Source of the DNA: Zingiber officinale
Taxonomy: Eukaryota; Streptophyta; Magnoliopsida; Zingiberales; Zingiberaceae
Assembly: GCF_018446385.1 (NCBI RefSeq)
Contig: NC_055991.1
Location: 72,978,123-73,042,122, forward strand
Reading direction: 5' to 3'
Length of the DNA: 64,000 bases
Part shown: positions 10,561 through 23,171 of the stretch, piece by piece
Layout of the letters: every line of letters starts with the position of its first letter
Position numbering within the stretch: position 1 is the stretch's first letter
Position numbers and translations under genes: made by a program
The notes under the pieces: model-generated
The model's input: only the letters and a program-made list of their open reading frames with translations
Databases searched by the model: none
What the model was told of the DNA's origin: nothing

Positions 10561-11204
10561 TGTTGGTTGCTACTCGGAATACCGTCTTACTTCCCCTGTA
10601 TAAAAATTTGTACAAGCATAGAACTATCCTAGCTACACATGTGCTCTACTAAAGTTAAATTTGGATTGCAAATGATACTTAACATTATTAATCCAAATTT
10701 CTCTTTAGAAGTTAAACTTGGATTGGGAACGAAACTTAACATTCTTACTCCAAGTTCAACTGATGTGATCTTCCTAAGTTAAACCATATTACAGAAGTTA
10801 TCAAATATCTATTTCTAAGATCGGCTTCCAGGTTAAACATGGTGAGGCACTAGGCCTTCTTGGGTATGGGATCATTCACCACTTCCTAGATAAAGCCTCA
10901 CAGAAAAATTGGATATTTAACTTCTTACAGTAAACTAGGTTTAACTATAGAGACCTCAATAGAAACACATTATCGAAACATGAAATCGAAAAATAAAATC
11001 GATAACAAAAACGATAACTTAAAATCGATAACCTCTTGTGTTTGATTTTTCAAGATCTATACAAAAGATGAACTAGTTATGATGCGGAAACTAATAACTA
11101 GTTATACCTTTTATAGCTTATAGACCTCTTGATCTTCTATTGTATTCCTCTCCTTCTCTTGGACGTCGTGTGGGTGACGATCTACCAAGATGAAATCCAC
11201 CCAA
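10561..11204 (-). repeat. Copia LTR fragment inside an element body
   Basis: It starts TGTTGGTTGC and is colinear with the first about 640 bp of the LTR at 13246, then ends abruptly near 11204 where GAG-pre-integrase sequence resumes. It occupies the place of the missing integrase and RT N-terminus. It is best explained as an inserted or recombined element reduced to this fragment by deletion. Confidence 0.75.
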
Positions 11205-11705
11205 TTCTTATTAGAATTAGAAGATGTGTTACTTGTTGCATCGTGGGAGTTATTGGATTTAGAGTATATAAATTGCCAACCAATATACCAGAACAGACGA
11301 CTTCCCTATTTTCCTTGATAACACCTTTGTTTTCAAAATAGACAGAATATCCATCCTTGTATAGTTTAGAAACTGAAATCAAGTTCTTTCTAAAACTTGG
11401 TACGTAAAGATAATTTCTCAAAATTCATGTTTTCTATCAGAAGATAAACATCTCCCACTACAAAGCTGCTACTTTTTTAGCAGTGCCCATGTAGACGGTG
11501 TTTACCCCTTCATATAGTTGTCGGGTTTCCTGGAACACCTAAAATGAATTGCAGACATGATCAGTGACTCCCGTATCTACACACCAGGTACCGGTAGATA
11601 ACACTACTAAACATGTTTCAACAACTAATGAATAAAATACACCTTTATTGTTCTCATTTATGAGAGGACAGCCCATCTCAGTGTCCAAGTTTTGTTTTCA
11701 ATCAT
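11205..11705 (-). pseudogene. Copia GAG-pre-integrase remnant
   Basis: The minus-strand read contains an RNYLYVPSFRKNLISVSKL segment, the hallmark of the GAG-pre-integrase region just upstream of integrase in Ty1/copia polyproteins. Weaker similarity runs to the capsid/nucleocapsid side up to about 11705. The short stretch 11205-11225 is of unclear origin. It is not functional. Confidence 0.75.
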
Positions 11706-11817
11706 TATAATTGGAACTAGTAAGTGTATTCTCTAACATCTAGGGGATTGAAAAATATTTGAAATCCTAAGAATCATAAAATTATTTGGTCAAGACCAAC
11801 ACCTCAAAATCTCCGTG
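11706..11817 (-). other. Copia internal remnant
   Basis: Short AT-rich linker between the decayed gag end and the leader repeats. No coding similarity is visible. Confidence 0.4.
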
Positions 11818-12309
11818 AATTTTGTATGCCACGTTAGTGTGGACGTATACAAATTCAAACATTTGTATGAGGAGATTTTATCCATTAATTTTATCGTCTT
11901 GTCAACCTATCTTTATGACAATAAAATTAATATTTGGTCTGTCTTTAGTCAAATATTTGGTCAAAACTTTAGAATTTAAAATAATATTGATTCCTCAAAA
12001 CAATATCATTTAAATTCACCAACACCTCAAACACCGTGAATTTTATATGCCACGTTAGTGTGGACGTATACAAATTCAAACATTTATAAGAGGAGGGTCT
12101 TACCCATTAATTATCTTGTCAACCTTAAATTACCTCATACACCATGAATTTTGTATGTCACGATAGTGTGGACAAATACAAATTCAATTATTTGTAAGAG
12201 GAGGTTTTACCTATTAATTTTATTTTGTCAACCTAATTTTATGACAAATAAAATTACCTCAAACACCCTGAATTTTGTATGCCACAATAGTGTGGACGTA
12301 CACAAATTC
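11818..12309 (-). repeat. Leader direct repeats of the copia family (4 units)
   Basis: A segment of about 40 bp, beginning GAATTTTGTATGCCACG and ending GGACGTATACAAATTC, occurs at about 11818, 12038, 12146 and 12270. Related flanks (CCTCAAACACCG before; TTTGTAAGAGGAGG after) are shared. One further copy lies in the third internal region at about 31133. The repeats sit in the untranslated leader between the LTR/primer site and gag. Confidence 0.85.
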
Positions 12310-13245
12310 AAACATTTGTAAGGGGGGGTTTTACCTTGCTTTATGACAAATTAATAGTTGGTTTTTCTTCGATCACGCAAATAATAGCAGTGACTCTGAT
12401 GGGGAGGATACTATTAAATGTGCCTATGTGTATACCATTACTTGATACTAAGTCCACTAAATAGAATTGTGCCCCTTCAGTTGGAGAAGATCACACACAT
12501 CCTAAATAATTTCCTATAATCATCTATAAAGGAAGTTTGATCTAGTGATCCACAAACAAACTCATCCGATGTGGAGGGAGGCACTCAGAGCCAACGCGCA
12601 AGTTTGTTGCATCACTTACAAACCAGTAATAGAGATCGTGGAATTTATTTATAAATCCCTCTCCCACTTAGTTATTTAAGATGAGGATTTTATCATGCAC
12701 ACACACACATCACAGAAAATAAAAGCAATAAATATGGAAACACAATTTTCCAACTATTATGACCCTTTTCCATCACTGCCCTCCGTGTGCTGCCAACCCT
12801 AGCTGCTGCCATCTTTCGTCACCGCAATCAGGTATAGTCGTCGTATCTATATTGTTTTTTTTTCCACTACGCCTCTGGTCCTCAAATAGTACCACACCTC
12901 GCAAGGATACGATCCACGATAAAAATAAAATTTTACATATATCGATCCTATATTCCACAAAGGAATATACATAGATTCTAGATCGAACAATAATATAAAA
13001 TTCTAAAACTAATACAGCTCCTGCTGTATTTAATAAGTACAATCATGCACACACATAAAATGCCCTCGAAATGTCCGAGGGTCCAATCACACATAATCAT
13101 AATAGGTCATAATAATTGGAGTATGCAACCACAGAGTTAATCTATTTGCTCATCCTACTATTATCCTACCTAAAATATGTATGAGATGTGCATAATTAAA
13201 CTAAAACCAAACACACAGAGGTTAAAACCTAGCTCTGATACCAAT
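12310..13245 (-). other. Copia leader ending in primer-binding site
   Basis: Non-coding leader. At 13229-13245 the plus strand reads GCTCTGATACCAATTG, so the minus strand gives TGGTATCAGAGC, complementary to the 3' end of initiator tRNA-Met. The LTR starts at once on the right (13246). Much of the segment recurs at about 31250-32144. Confidence 0.75.
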
Positions 13246-15727
13246 TGTTGGTTGCTACTCGTAATACCGTCCTACTTCCCCTGTATAAAAATTTGTACAA
13301 GAACAGAACTATCCTAGCTACCCATGTGCTCTACTAAAATTAAATTTGGATTGCAAACGATGCTTAACATTATTAATCCAAATTTCCTTTTAGAAGTTAA
13401 ACTTGGATTGGGAACGAGACTTAACATTCTTACTCCAAGTTCAACCGATGTGATCTTCCTAAGTTAAACCATATTACAGAAGTTATCAAATATCTATTTC
13501 TAAGATCGACTTCCAGGTTAAATATGGCAAAACACTAGGCCTTCTTGGGTATGGGATCATCCACCACTTCCTAGATAAAGCCTCACAGAAAAATTGGATA
13601 TTTAACTTCTTATAGTAAACTAGGTTTAACTATAGAGACCTCAATAGAAACACATTATCGAAACATGAAATCGAAAAATAAAATCGATAACAAAAATGAT
13701 AACTTAAAACCGATAACCTCTTGTGTTTGGTTTTTCAAGATCTATACAAAAGATGAACTAGTTATGATGCGGAAACTAATAACTAGTTATACCTTTTATA
13801 GCTTATAGACCTCTTGATCTTCTATTGTATTCCTCTCCTTCTCTTGGATGTCATGTGGGCGATGATCTACCAAGATGAAATCCATCCAAGCCTTCTCTTC
13901 TTGCTTCCAAGTTTCGGCCACCAACAACCTTCAAGGATGATGAGTTCCGGCCACCAACCAATCTCCAAGGGATGCTAGGAAACACTGTCTCCTTTCTCTA
14001 CTCCTCCTTCAAGCATAGGTTGGCCACCAATATCTCCACAAAGGTTGATGCTGTCGGCCAGCAAAGAAGAAGAAAAGGGGAAGAGGCAGGGCCGGCCACA
14101 AGGAATAAGAGAGGAAGAATAGAAGATGTGTTATTGGGTGAGGCACCCCCTCCTTCTCTTTTATATTCCTTGGTCTTGTAAAATAAGGAAAGTTTTAAAC
14201 ATAATTAAAACTTCCTTATATTCCTTGCCAATGACTAAAAAGGAAAGTTTTAAAATAAAAAAAATTAAAACTCCCTTTTCTTCTTGTCATGGTCGACCAC
14301 CCCTTTAAATCCAAATAAGGAAAGTTTTAAACATGAAATTAAAACTTCCTTATTTGTTTCCGGTAAGAAATTTTAATTAAATTTTTTTTTCTTTAAATCC
14401 CTTGTTGGTTGTAAAAGGAAAATTATATAAAGTAAAATCTTTCTTTTAAAATATGTGGATGGTTGCTAAAAGGAAAGTTTTATCAAAAATTAAAATCTTC
14501 CTTTTAACTACAAATAAGGAAAGATATCAAACCTTTCTCTTAATCCTTTGTAGAAAGCTATAAAAGGAAAGATTTAAAATTTTAAAAACTCTCTTTTAAA
14601 ACCATGACTTCCACATAAGGAAAGATTTAAAATTTAAAAACTCCTTTTAATATTTATGTGGCCGGCCACCCTTGCTTGGGCTCCAAGCTAGGGTCGGCCA
14701 CAACTTGGCTCACATCTTGGTTTGGTTTGGCCGACCCTAGCATGGGCTCCAAGTTAGGCTTGGTTGGCCACCAAGAAGTGGGTAAGAAGTTGTGTTTTTG
14801 GTGGATATAAGACTTTATAAATAAGAGGCTACAATAGGGACTGAGAGGAGGAATTGGTTTTGGTCTCCGATGAGCTTGAGCTTCCCGTGTTCGCCCCAAA
14901 CACCCAACTCAAGTACATCAATAATATCTCATTCCACTAAAGAGTTATTATTGCACTACCGCACCAATCTCATATTATTATATGAGCTCCTTCTTATTAT
15001 GAGTACGTTAGTCTCCCTGTGTTTAAGATATTGAATGCCCACTAATTAAATGAGTTACTGACAACTCACTTAATTAATATCTAGCTCCAAGAGTAGTACC
15101 ACTCAACCTTATTATCATATCGGACTAAGTCCACCTGCAGTTTACATGACAATCCTTATGAGCGCTCCTCAAGGGGACATCATCAACCTAGATTAGTAGG
15201 ATACAGTTTCATTTTATAATCAACAACACGCCATATAAATAATATCATTTCCCAACTTATCGGACCTATTGATTTATCGAACTAAATCGCACCCTTTGAT
15301 AAATTAAAGAAATAAATATTAAGTATACGTGCTTGTTATTATATCATGATTAAAAGTACGTACTTCCATAATAATAGAGGTATTATTCTTTTATATAGTC
15401 GGTATAAAAAGAAACTACCTCAAATGGTCCTGCTTAATACACTCATAGTGTATTAGTGTAATTTATTAGTCAAGATAAACTAATACCTAATTACACTACA
15501 ACCACTCCAATGATTTATCCCATTCTATCTTGGTCGTGAGCAACTGTTTATAATTTATAAGGAACTGATAACATGAACTTCTGTGTGTCTCGTCACACCA
15601 TGTTATCTACAATATAAATTAAACAGACAACTACACTTAACATAAATGTAGACATTTGACCAATGTGATTCTTATTTCTAAATAAATATTTATACAAAAA
15701 GCTAGGCTTTTAGTATACATTCCAACA
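13246..15727 (-). repeat. Copia LTR 2 (2,482 bp), shared between two internal regions
   Basis: It starts TGTTGGTTGC and ends ATTCCAACA. The primer site of the left internal region abuts its left end. The polypurine-tract complement (ATCTCTCACTT) of the right internal region abuts its right end. It is therefore at once a 5' LTR and a 3' LTR, as in elements made tandem by unequal recombination. Confidence 0.85.
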
Positions 15728-17195
15728 ATCTCTCACTTATACTAAAAGACTATGCTGCCATATACCCTGCCATACATCTGATTCTCAACCCCTCAACATA
15801 GCCATCAAAAGCTCTTGCCTTTAGGGCCTTAGTGAAAGGATCTTTCAGGTTATCATCTGATGCAATCTAGGCGACAACTTTTTCTCGTTATACGATGTCT
15901 CGTATTGGGTGGTACTTGTGCTCTATGTGTTTACTTGCCTTATGGGCTCATGGTTCCTTCGAGTTTGCTACTGCACCATTTATCATTACAATAAACTGTA
16001 ATAATTTTGGGCAAACCAGGAATCACATCTAAGTCCATCATGAAGTTACTGAGTCATACAGCTTTTATGGCTGCCTCAGAGGCTACCATATACTCATCTT
16101 TCATAGTGGAGTCTGAAACGTATTTTTTCTTAACACTCCTCCACTGTTATGTCTTCACTTCCTAAAGTAAATACAAAACTCCGAAATTGACTTACTATTT
16201 TCCCAATCTGATTGGAAATCTAAATCTGTGTAATCCACAGGGAGCAGGTTATCTGCTTGGTAAACCAGCATATAATCTCTAGTCCTTCTTAGATACTTTA
16301 ATATATGCTTTATGGCAGTCCAATGTCCCTGTCTTGGATTATTTTGATATCTGTTAACCATGCTCACGACAAAACAGGTATCCGGTCTCGTGTATAACAT
16401 TGCATACATTAGGCTTCCTACAGCTGAAGCATAAGGAACTGCCTTCATTTCCTCTATCTCTTTTGATGTCTTCGGAGACATCTCTTTAGACAAAGATACT
16501 CCATGCCCAAAAGGTAGAAAACCTTTCATGGAGCCTTGCATGTTAAAACGAGCTAGGATAGTATCGATATATGAAACTTGGGATAAGCACAACAGTCTTT
16601 TCTTGCGATCCTTTATTACTTTGATCCCAAGAATATGTCCACATTCTCCCAAGTCCTTCATATCGAATTGCTTGGACAACCGTACTCTTACTTCTGACAG
16701 CACTTTAATATTGTTGCCAACTATCAAAATGTCATCTACGTATAGTATAAGAAATACCACTATGTTTCCGTCACACTTCTTGTATACACAAGACTCATCC
16801 GGACACTGAATAAATCCATAAGACTGGATTACTTCATTAAACCGATTATTCCAAGATCTTGAAGCTTGCTTCAGTCCATAAATAGACCGATTGAGCTTAT
16901 ATACAAGATGTTTTTTGCCCTTTGCAATGAACCCCTCTGGTTGCTTCATATGGATGCTTTCTTCAAGACTTCCGTTAAGGAAAGTTGTCTTGACATCCAT
17001 TTTCCTAACCTCATAATTCATATGAGCAGCAATAGATAAAAGTATCCGGATAGACTTAAGCATAGCTACCTGCGAAAAAGTTTCCTCATAATCGATTCCC
17101 TCTTTCTGAGTATACCCTTCGCAACAAGCCTTGCTTTGAAGGTTTCCACCTTCCCGTCTGTCCCTCTTTTCTTTTGTAGACCTATTCACACCCAA
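15728..17195 (-). pseudogene. Copia pol: reverse transcriptase and RNase H (best preserved)
   Basis: A minus-strand frame of 346 codons (16155-17195) is open through most of the reverse transcriptase. It has MDVKTTFLNG (motif A region), YKLNRSIYGLKQ, the catalytic LYVDDIL, and the connection with TAIKHILKYLRRTRDY. The RNase H part continues to about 15830 but is broken by frameshifts and several stops (about 15830-16150). The first about 20 codons of the open frame are not RT-like. This is the least damaged copia RT in the window; upstream integrase is missing, so it has no natural N-terminus. Confidence 0.85.
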
Positions 17196-18071
17196 TGACT
17201 TTTACACCATTTGGTGGTTCTACAAGCTCCCAGACTTAATTAGAATACATAGATTCTATTTCTGTATTCATTGCTCTTTGTCAAGATGCTGCATCTTTAT
17301 CTTGGAGTGCTTCGTCATATGTCCGGGGATCAGGTTCATGTTCACAAGGAATCAAGTCCAAAGACTCTCCCAAAACATGAATCTTTCAGGTTGCCTAACA
17401 ACCCTCCCACTACGACGAGGTATTATCTATAATTGTGCATCATTTGTGACACATGTTGCAGTTTCTTGTGGTATCTCATCTTGTACTGTTGGTACTAGAT
17501 TAGATGTGTCCTTTATTATTTCCTTAAGAATAATTTTACTCATGAGCTTGTGGTTCATAACAATTCTGTGGGAGTAAAAGGTACTGACTTAGAAGGTACC
17601 AAGTTCAGAATATACACTGCCGTTTACAGAGTATATCCCTAAAACGAATTTTGTTGTATCGTGAGAGTTATTGGATTTAGAGTATACAAATTATCAGCCA
17701 ACGTACCAAAATAGATAACTACTCTATTTTCTTTACCAAAAGAAACAAAATATCCATCCATAATTTTATAAACTGCAAACAAATTCTTTCTAAAACTTGG
17801 TACATAAAGATAATTTCTCAAAATCAATATTTTATTCCTATCTAAAGATAGATAAACATCTCCCACTGTCACTTTCATAGCATTGCCCATGTAGATGGTA
17901 ATCTCCTCTTCATGTAGTTGTCGAGTTTCCTGGAACCCCGCAATGAATTTGCAGACATGATCAGTGGCTCCCATATCTACACACTAGGTACCGGTAGATA
18001 ACACCACTAAACATATTTTAGCTACTAGAGAATAAGATATACCTTTATTGTTCTCTTTTCTAAGAGGACAT
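17196..18071 (-). pseudogene. Copia integrase scrap and GAG-pre-integrase
   Basis: From 17639 to 17974 the minus strand reads a GAG-pre-integrase with NYLYVPSFRKNLFAVYK. Between 17196 and 17638 only scraps remain, far too short for a complete copia integrase. The segment ends at 18071 in GAGGACA, where a new LTR starts. Gag, leader and primer site of this copy are absent. Confidence 0.7.
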
Positions 18072-20680
18072 GTTGGTTGATACTCGGAATATCATATCGA
18101 TTCCCCTGTACAAAAATTTTGTACAAGTCCTGAACCATTCCTAACAACCTATTGTGTTCTTTAGAAATTAAAATAGGAATCGTAAACGGAACTTAACATT
18201 ATTGATTCCAAATTTAACTTATCTGTTCTTAGAGGTTTAGACTTGGATCGCAAACGATACTTAACATTATTGATCCAAATTCACTCATGTTACAAATTCA
18301 ATTAAATATTAATTTTAGAGATTGGCTTCCAAGTTAAACATGGCGAGACACTAGGCCTTCTTGGGTATGGGAGCATCCACCACTTCCTAGACAAAGTCTT
18401 TCAACAAAATTTAATATTTAATTTCCTTATAGTAACCCTAGGTTTAACCAAAAGGAACAATCGAATCACAAGATCGAAAAAAACAAAAGAACACAAACTC
18501 GAATCATAAATTTGAAACCTAGAATCATATGCCTCTTGTGTTTAGTATTCAAAATTTATACAAAGAAAACTAGTATGATGCGGAATAGAATTACTAGTTA
18601 TACCTTTCTTTGTAAGCAACAACCTCTTGATCTTCTATCGTATTCATCTTTCTATCTCAGACGTTGTGTGGGCGACGATCTACCGAGATGAGAACCACCC
18701 AGGCTTCCTTCTTCTCTAAGCAAGTTTCGGCCACCACGAGAACTCCAAGAGAAGATGAGGTTCGGCCACCACCAAGTTCCAAGGGATGCTAAGAAACAAG
18801 ACCTCCTATCTCTCCTTCTTCCTTTAGCAAGATCCGACCACCAATCAAGCTCCTTGAGATGAAGATGCCGCTGGCCAAGGAAGAAGAATATGAGAGGGAG
18901 AGAAAGAGAGGGGCCGACCACCAACTAAGGAAGAGAGGAAATAATAGAAGAGATATTGTTACGAGGTGAGGCACCTCTACCCTCTCTTTTATATTCCTTG
19001 GTCTTGGCAAATAAGGAAAATTTTATTAAAACTTCCTTATTCTCTTTGCCAATGAAAAGGAAAGTTTAATAAAATTTCCCTTTCAAACTATATATGGTCG
19101 GCCACCTTAATCCCTCCAAATAAGGAAAGTTTTAAACACAAAATTAAAACTTCCTAATTTGTTTCTGGAAATTTTTAAATAAAAATTTCTCTTTTGATAA
19201 TTCCCTTCATGGTTGGCCATAAAAGGAAACTTTTATAAATTAAAATCTCTCTATTAAAACATGTGGATGATTTACAAAAAGGAAAGTTTTCTCTAAAATT
19301 AAAATCTTCCTTTCAATCTACAAATAAGGAAAGATATCAAATCTTTTCTTAATCTTTTGTAGAAACTATAAAAGGAAATATTTAATTTTAAAACTCTCTT
19401 TTAAAATCATAAGGATGGTTACAAAAAAGGAAAGTTTTATAAAAAATTAAAATATTCCTTTTAACTACAAATAAGGAAAGATATCAAACCTTTCTCTTAA
19501 TCTTTTGTAGAAAACTATAAAAGAAAATATTTAAATTTTAAACTCTTTTTTAAAACCATGACTTCCACATAAGAAAAGATTTTAAAAAATAAAATCCTTT
19601 TATTTTAATGTGGCCGGCCACACCAAGTTTGGGTTCAAGCTAGGGTCGACCACCTAATGAAACCAACTCACTTTGGTTTGGCCGACCCAAGCTTGGGCTC
19701 CAAGCTAGGCTTGGCCGGCCACCTTAAGGTGGGTAAGAAGGTGAGTATAGGTGGGTATAATACTTTATAAATAAGAGGCTATGATAGGGACCGAGAGGAG
19801 GAATTGGTTTTGGTCTCTCGATGAAATTAAGCTTCCCGTGTTCGCTCTGAATACCCAACTTAATTTCATCAATAATAATTCATACCACTAAGAATTATTA
19901 TTGAACTACCGCACCAATCCCAAATTACATTTTGGGCTCCTTCTTATCATGAGTGTGTTAGTCTCCCTGTGTTTAAGATATAGAATGCCCACTAATTAAA
20001 TGAGTAACTGACAACTCACTTAATTAATATTTAGCTCCAAGAGTAGTACCACTCAACCTTATCGTCATGTCGGACTAAGTCCACCTGCAGGGTTTACATG
20101 ACAATCCTTATGAGCTCCTCTTGGGGCAATCATTAACCTAGATTACTAGGACATAATTTCCTTCTATAATCAACAACCCACACTATAAATAATATCATTT
20201 CCCAACTTATTGGGCCTATTGATTTATCGAACTAAATTACACCCTTTGATAAGTCAAAGAAATAAATACTAGATATATGTGCTTGTTATTATATCAGGAT
20301 TAAGAGCCCACACTTCCATAATAACAAAGGTCTTGTTCTTTTATACAGTTAGTATAAAAAGAACTTATCTTAAATGGTCCTGCTCAATATACTCAGAGTG
20401 TACTAGTGTAATTTTATAGTTAAGATAAACTAATACCAAATTACACTATGACTATTCCAATGGTTTGTTCCTTTCCATCTTAGTCGTGAGCTACTGTTTA
20501 TAATTTATAAGAATTTGATAGCATGATCTTCTGTGTATGACACTACACACCATGTTATCTACAATATAAATTAATTGAACAACTACACTTAGCATATAAA
20601 TGTAGACATTTGACCAATGTGATTCTTTATTTCAAAATAAATGTTTACAAAAAGCTAGACTTTTAGTATACAATCTAGCA
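18072..20680 (-). repeat. Copia LTR 3 (2,609 bp)
   Basis: It starts TGTTGGTTGATACTCGG and ends CAATCTAGCA, followed by ATCTCCCACTT (polypurine-tract complement). It differs from LTRs 1 and 2 in its first 100 bp and pairs with the truncated LTR at 32145. These two therefore belong to one element of a sister subfamily. Confidence 0.8.
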
Positions 20681-21864
20681 ATCTCCCACTTATACTAAAA
20701 GACTATGCTACCATAAATGTTGCCATACATCTGATTCTCATTCCTTCATCATGCCCATCAAAAGCTCTTGCCTTAAGGGCCTTAGTGAAAGAATCTTCCG
20801 GTTATCATCTGATGCAATCTAGGCGACAACAACTCCTCCTCGTTATACGATGTCTCGTATTGGGTGGTACTTGCGCTCTATGTGTTTACTTGCCTTATGG
20901 GCTCGTGGATCCTTCGAGTTTGCTACTGTACCACTTATTATTACAATACATTGCAATAATTTTGGGCAAACCAGGAATCACATCTAAGTCCATCATGAAG
21001 TCTCTGAGCCATACAACTCCTATGGCTGTCTCAGAGGCTGCCACATACTCAGCTTCCATGGTGGAGTTCGAAAAGCATCTATGCTTATCATTTCTCCATT
21101 GTAATGGCTTTACCTCCTAAAGTAAACACAAAACCCCGAGGTCAACTTACTATTGTCCTTATTTGATTGGAAGTCAAAATCCGTGTAACCCACAGGAAGC
21201 ATATCATCGTCCTAGCATATAATCTCTAGTCCCTCTAAGGTACTTTAATATATACTTTACAGAAGTCCAGTGTCCTAGTTCTGGGTTACTTTGATATCTG
21301 CTAACCATGGCCATGACAAAACAGATATCTGGTCTCGTGCATTGCATACATTGGGCTTCCTATAGCTGAAGCATAAGGAACTGCCTTCATTTCTTCTATC
21401 TCTTTTGATGTCTTCGGAGACATCTCTTTAGATAAATATACTTCATTCCCAAAAGGTACAAAAACCTTTCATGGAGTCTTGCATGCTAAAACGAGCTAGG
21501 ATAGTATCGATATATGAAGCTCGGGATAAGCACAACATTCTTTTCTTGTGATCCCTTATTACTTTGATCCCGAGAATATGTGCGCATTCACCCAAGTCCT
21601 TCATATCGAATTTCTTGGACAACTATACCCTTACTTCCGATAACACTTTGATATTGTTTCTAACTATCAAAAATATCATCTACGTATAGTACAAGAAATA
21701 CCACCACATTTCCATCACACTTCTTGTATACACAAGACTCATCCGGACACTGAATAAATCCATAGGTCTAGATTATTTTATTAAACCAGATGTTCCAAGA
21801 CCTTGAAGCTTTGCTTCAGTCCATAAATAGACTGATTGAGCTTACACACTAGATGCTCTTTGCC
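20681..21864 (-). pseudogene. Copia pol: RNase H and RT remnant, left of the Tekay insertion
   Basis: Colinear with 15728 to about 16915. The RNase H end and RT are recognisable on the minus strand but have many frameshifts. The segment stops at about 21864, at a position matching about 16915 in the neighbouring copy, where Tekay LTR sequence begins. Confidence 0.75.
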
Positions 21865-23143
21865 TTATTTGATACCCTATCTGATCTGTGTACCTTTGAG
21901 TTGATTCCTTGCCTTGTGGTACACATTTGGTATATATATATGGTTATTGTTATGTTGTTCATGATATTGCCATGTTTAGTGTCATGCATCATCTTGCATG
22001 ATTGCATGTTGTATGATAGTTTGCTCCATTATTGTTGAGCACATCGCTAGTTTCATCGCTGTCGGTGCTCCGTTGGTCCGCTCATGGGTGGCGTGACACA
22101 GCGTGGTAGCACGTCAGTTTTGCTCTTCCGGTGCTCTGTTGGTCCGCTCATGGGCAGTGTGATGCAGCGTGGTAGCACGTTAGGGATCCCTCCCCATCAT
22201 TGTGTACCGGGAGATGAGAGCATTGCGCTCCCCCATTTATGATTTGGGGTAAGAGTATGTGTGTACTCCGACAGCATCCCGTCCACTCGGCCACTTATCA
22301 GGGGTAGTGATGTTAGAGTGCACGGTTGTCACAGCCCTACCCACTCGGTCTCACCATTGTGTGTGAGTTGGCTGACTGGCGTCAGGGGTGACCATGACAT
22401 TGGCATCATATGCATGATGCATTTATTGTTTATGCGTGCTGCATTTACTTGCTGCATTTATATGGATGCATATGATTGACATGCATACAGGATTATGACA
22501 CTCTCGGTCTGACGACCTGTTATCCTTATACTTGGTCCTGGTTAGTACAGTTTTCTCCTGCATTCCTCAGTTGCATTTACCTTTCTTGTATCAGGAGGCT
22601 GTACGCATGATTAGTGCTAGTTATTATATTCTTTATTATGCATATCAGTTGTTACCCGTTGAGCGTTGGACTCACACCCGCCTCCGTTGTTATTTTCAGG
22701 TTGATGCTGTCCAGAGAGTTCCAGTTGCTAGTCCCCTGCAGTCCACGAGAATGTTTTATTGTCTTTTGATGTTCTTTACTAGACTATGTTGAGACTTGTT
22801 TTATTTTGATACACTTGGATCTTATATGGACATTATCGATGAGTTTTTTTATTTTATTTGGATTTATTTTACTACATGCCTGCCTGGATGGCAGAAGAGG
22901 TAAGTGGATCTTATCGTCGGATTTGAGCTTTATGGGTGTAGTTGAGTAGGGTTGTTTTTTAGTCATATATTCCCTGTTATAATTTATTTATTATTAACTG
23001 TGTGGTGATGGATATATATACTGCTTTCGTGTTGGCCGAGGTATATGTGGCCCAGAGGGCATTGTAGAAAGTTTCAGATTGTCCGCCGTACAGGGGAGAT
23101 GTTGCTGAAATTTCTTCAGACAGGGACTCCTCCGGGGCGTGAC
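21865..23143 (+). repeat. Tekay left LTR, 3' portion only
   Basis: Colinear with 28955-30258 of the right LTR and ends GGGGCGTGACA. Roughly the first 1,350 bp of the LTR are missing. The paired GTTGGTCCGCTCATGGG blocks about 70 bp apart (22073 and 22140) recur at the same place in the right LTR. Confidence 0.85.
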
Positions 23144-23150
23144 AATTTAT

Positions 23151-23171
23151 TTGGTATCAGAGCGCCAAGGT
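23151..23171 (+). promoter_or_regulatory. Primer-binding site of Tekay element
   Basis: TGGTATCAGAGCGCCAAGG lies 7 bp after the LTR end. It matches the complement of the initiator tRNA-Met 3' end (TGGTATCAGAGC). Confidence 0.8.

Noticed and set aside
16155-17195. Copia RT frame as an active or domesticated gene
   Set aside because: It lacks integrase and a natural start, its RNase H is broken, and it lies between LTRs of a decayed array.
23151-23171. tRNA-like sequence
   Set aside because: It is a primer-binding site complementary to the tRNA-Met 3' end; no cloverleaf is present.
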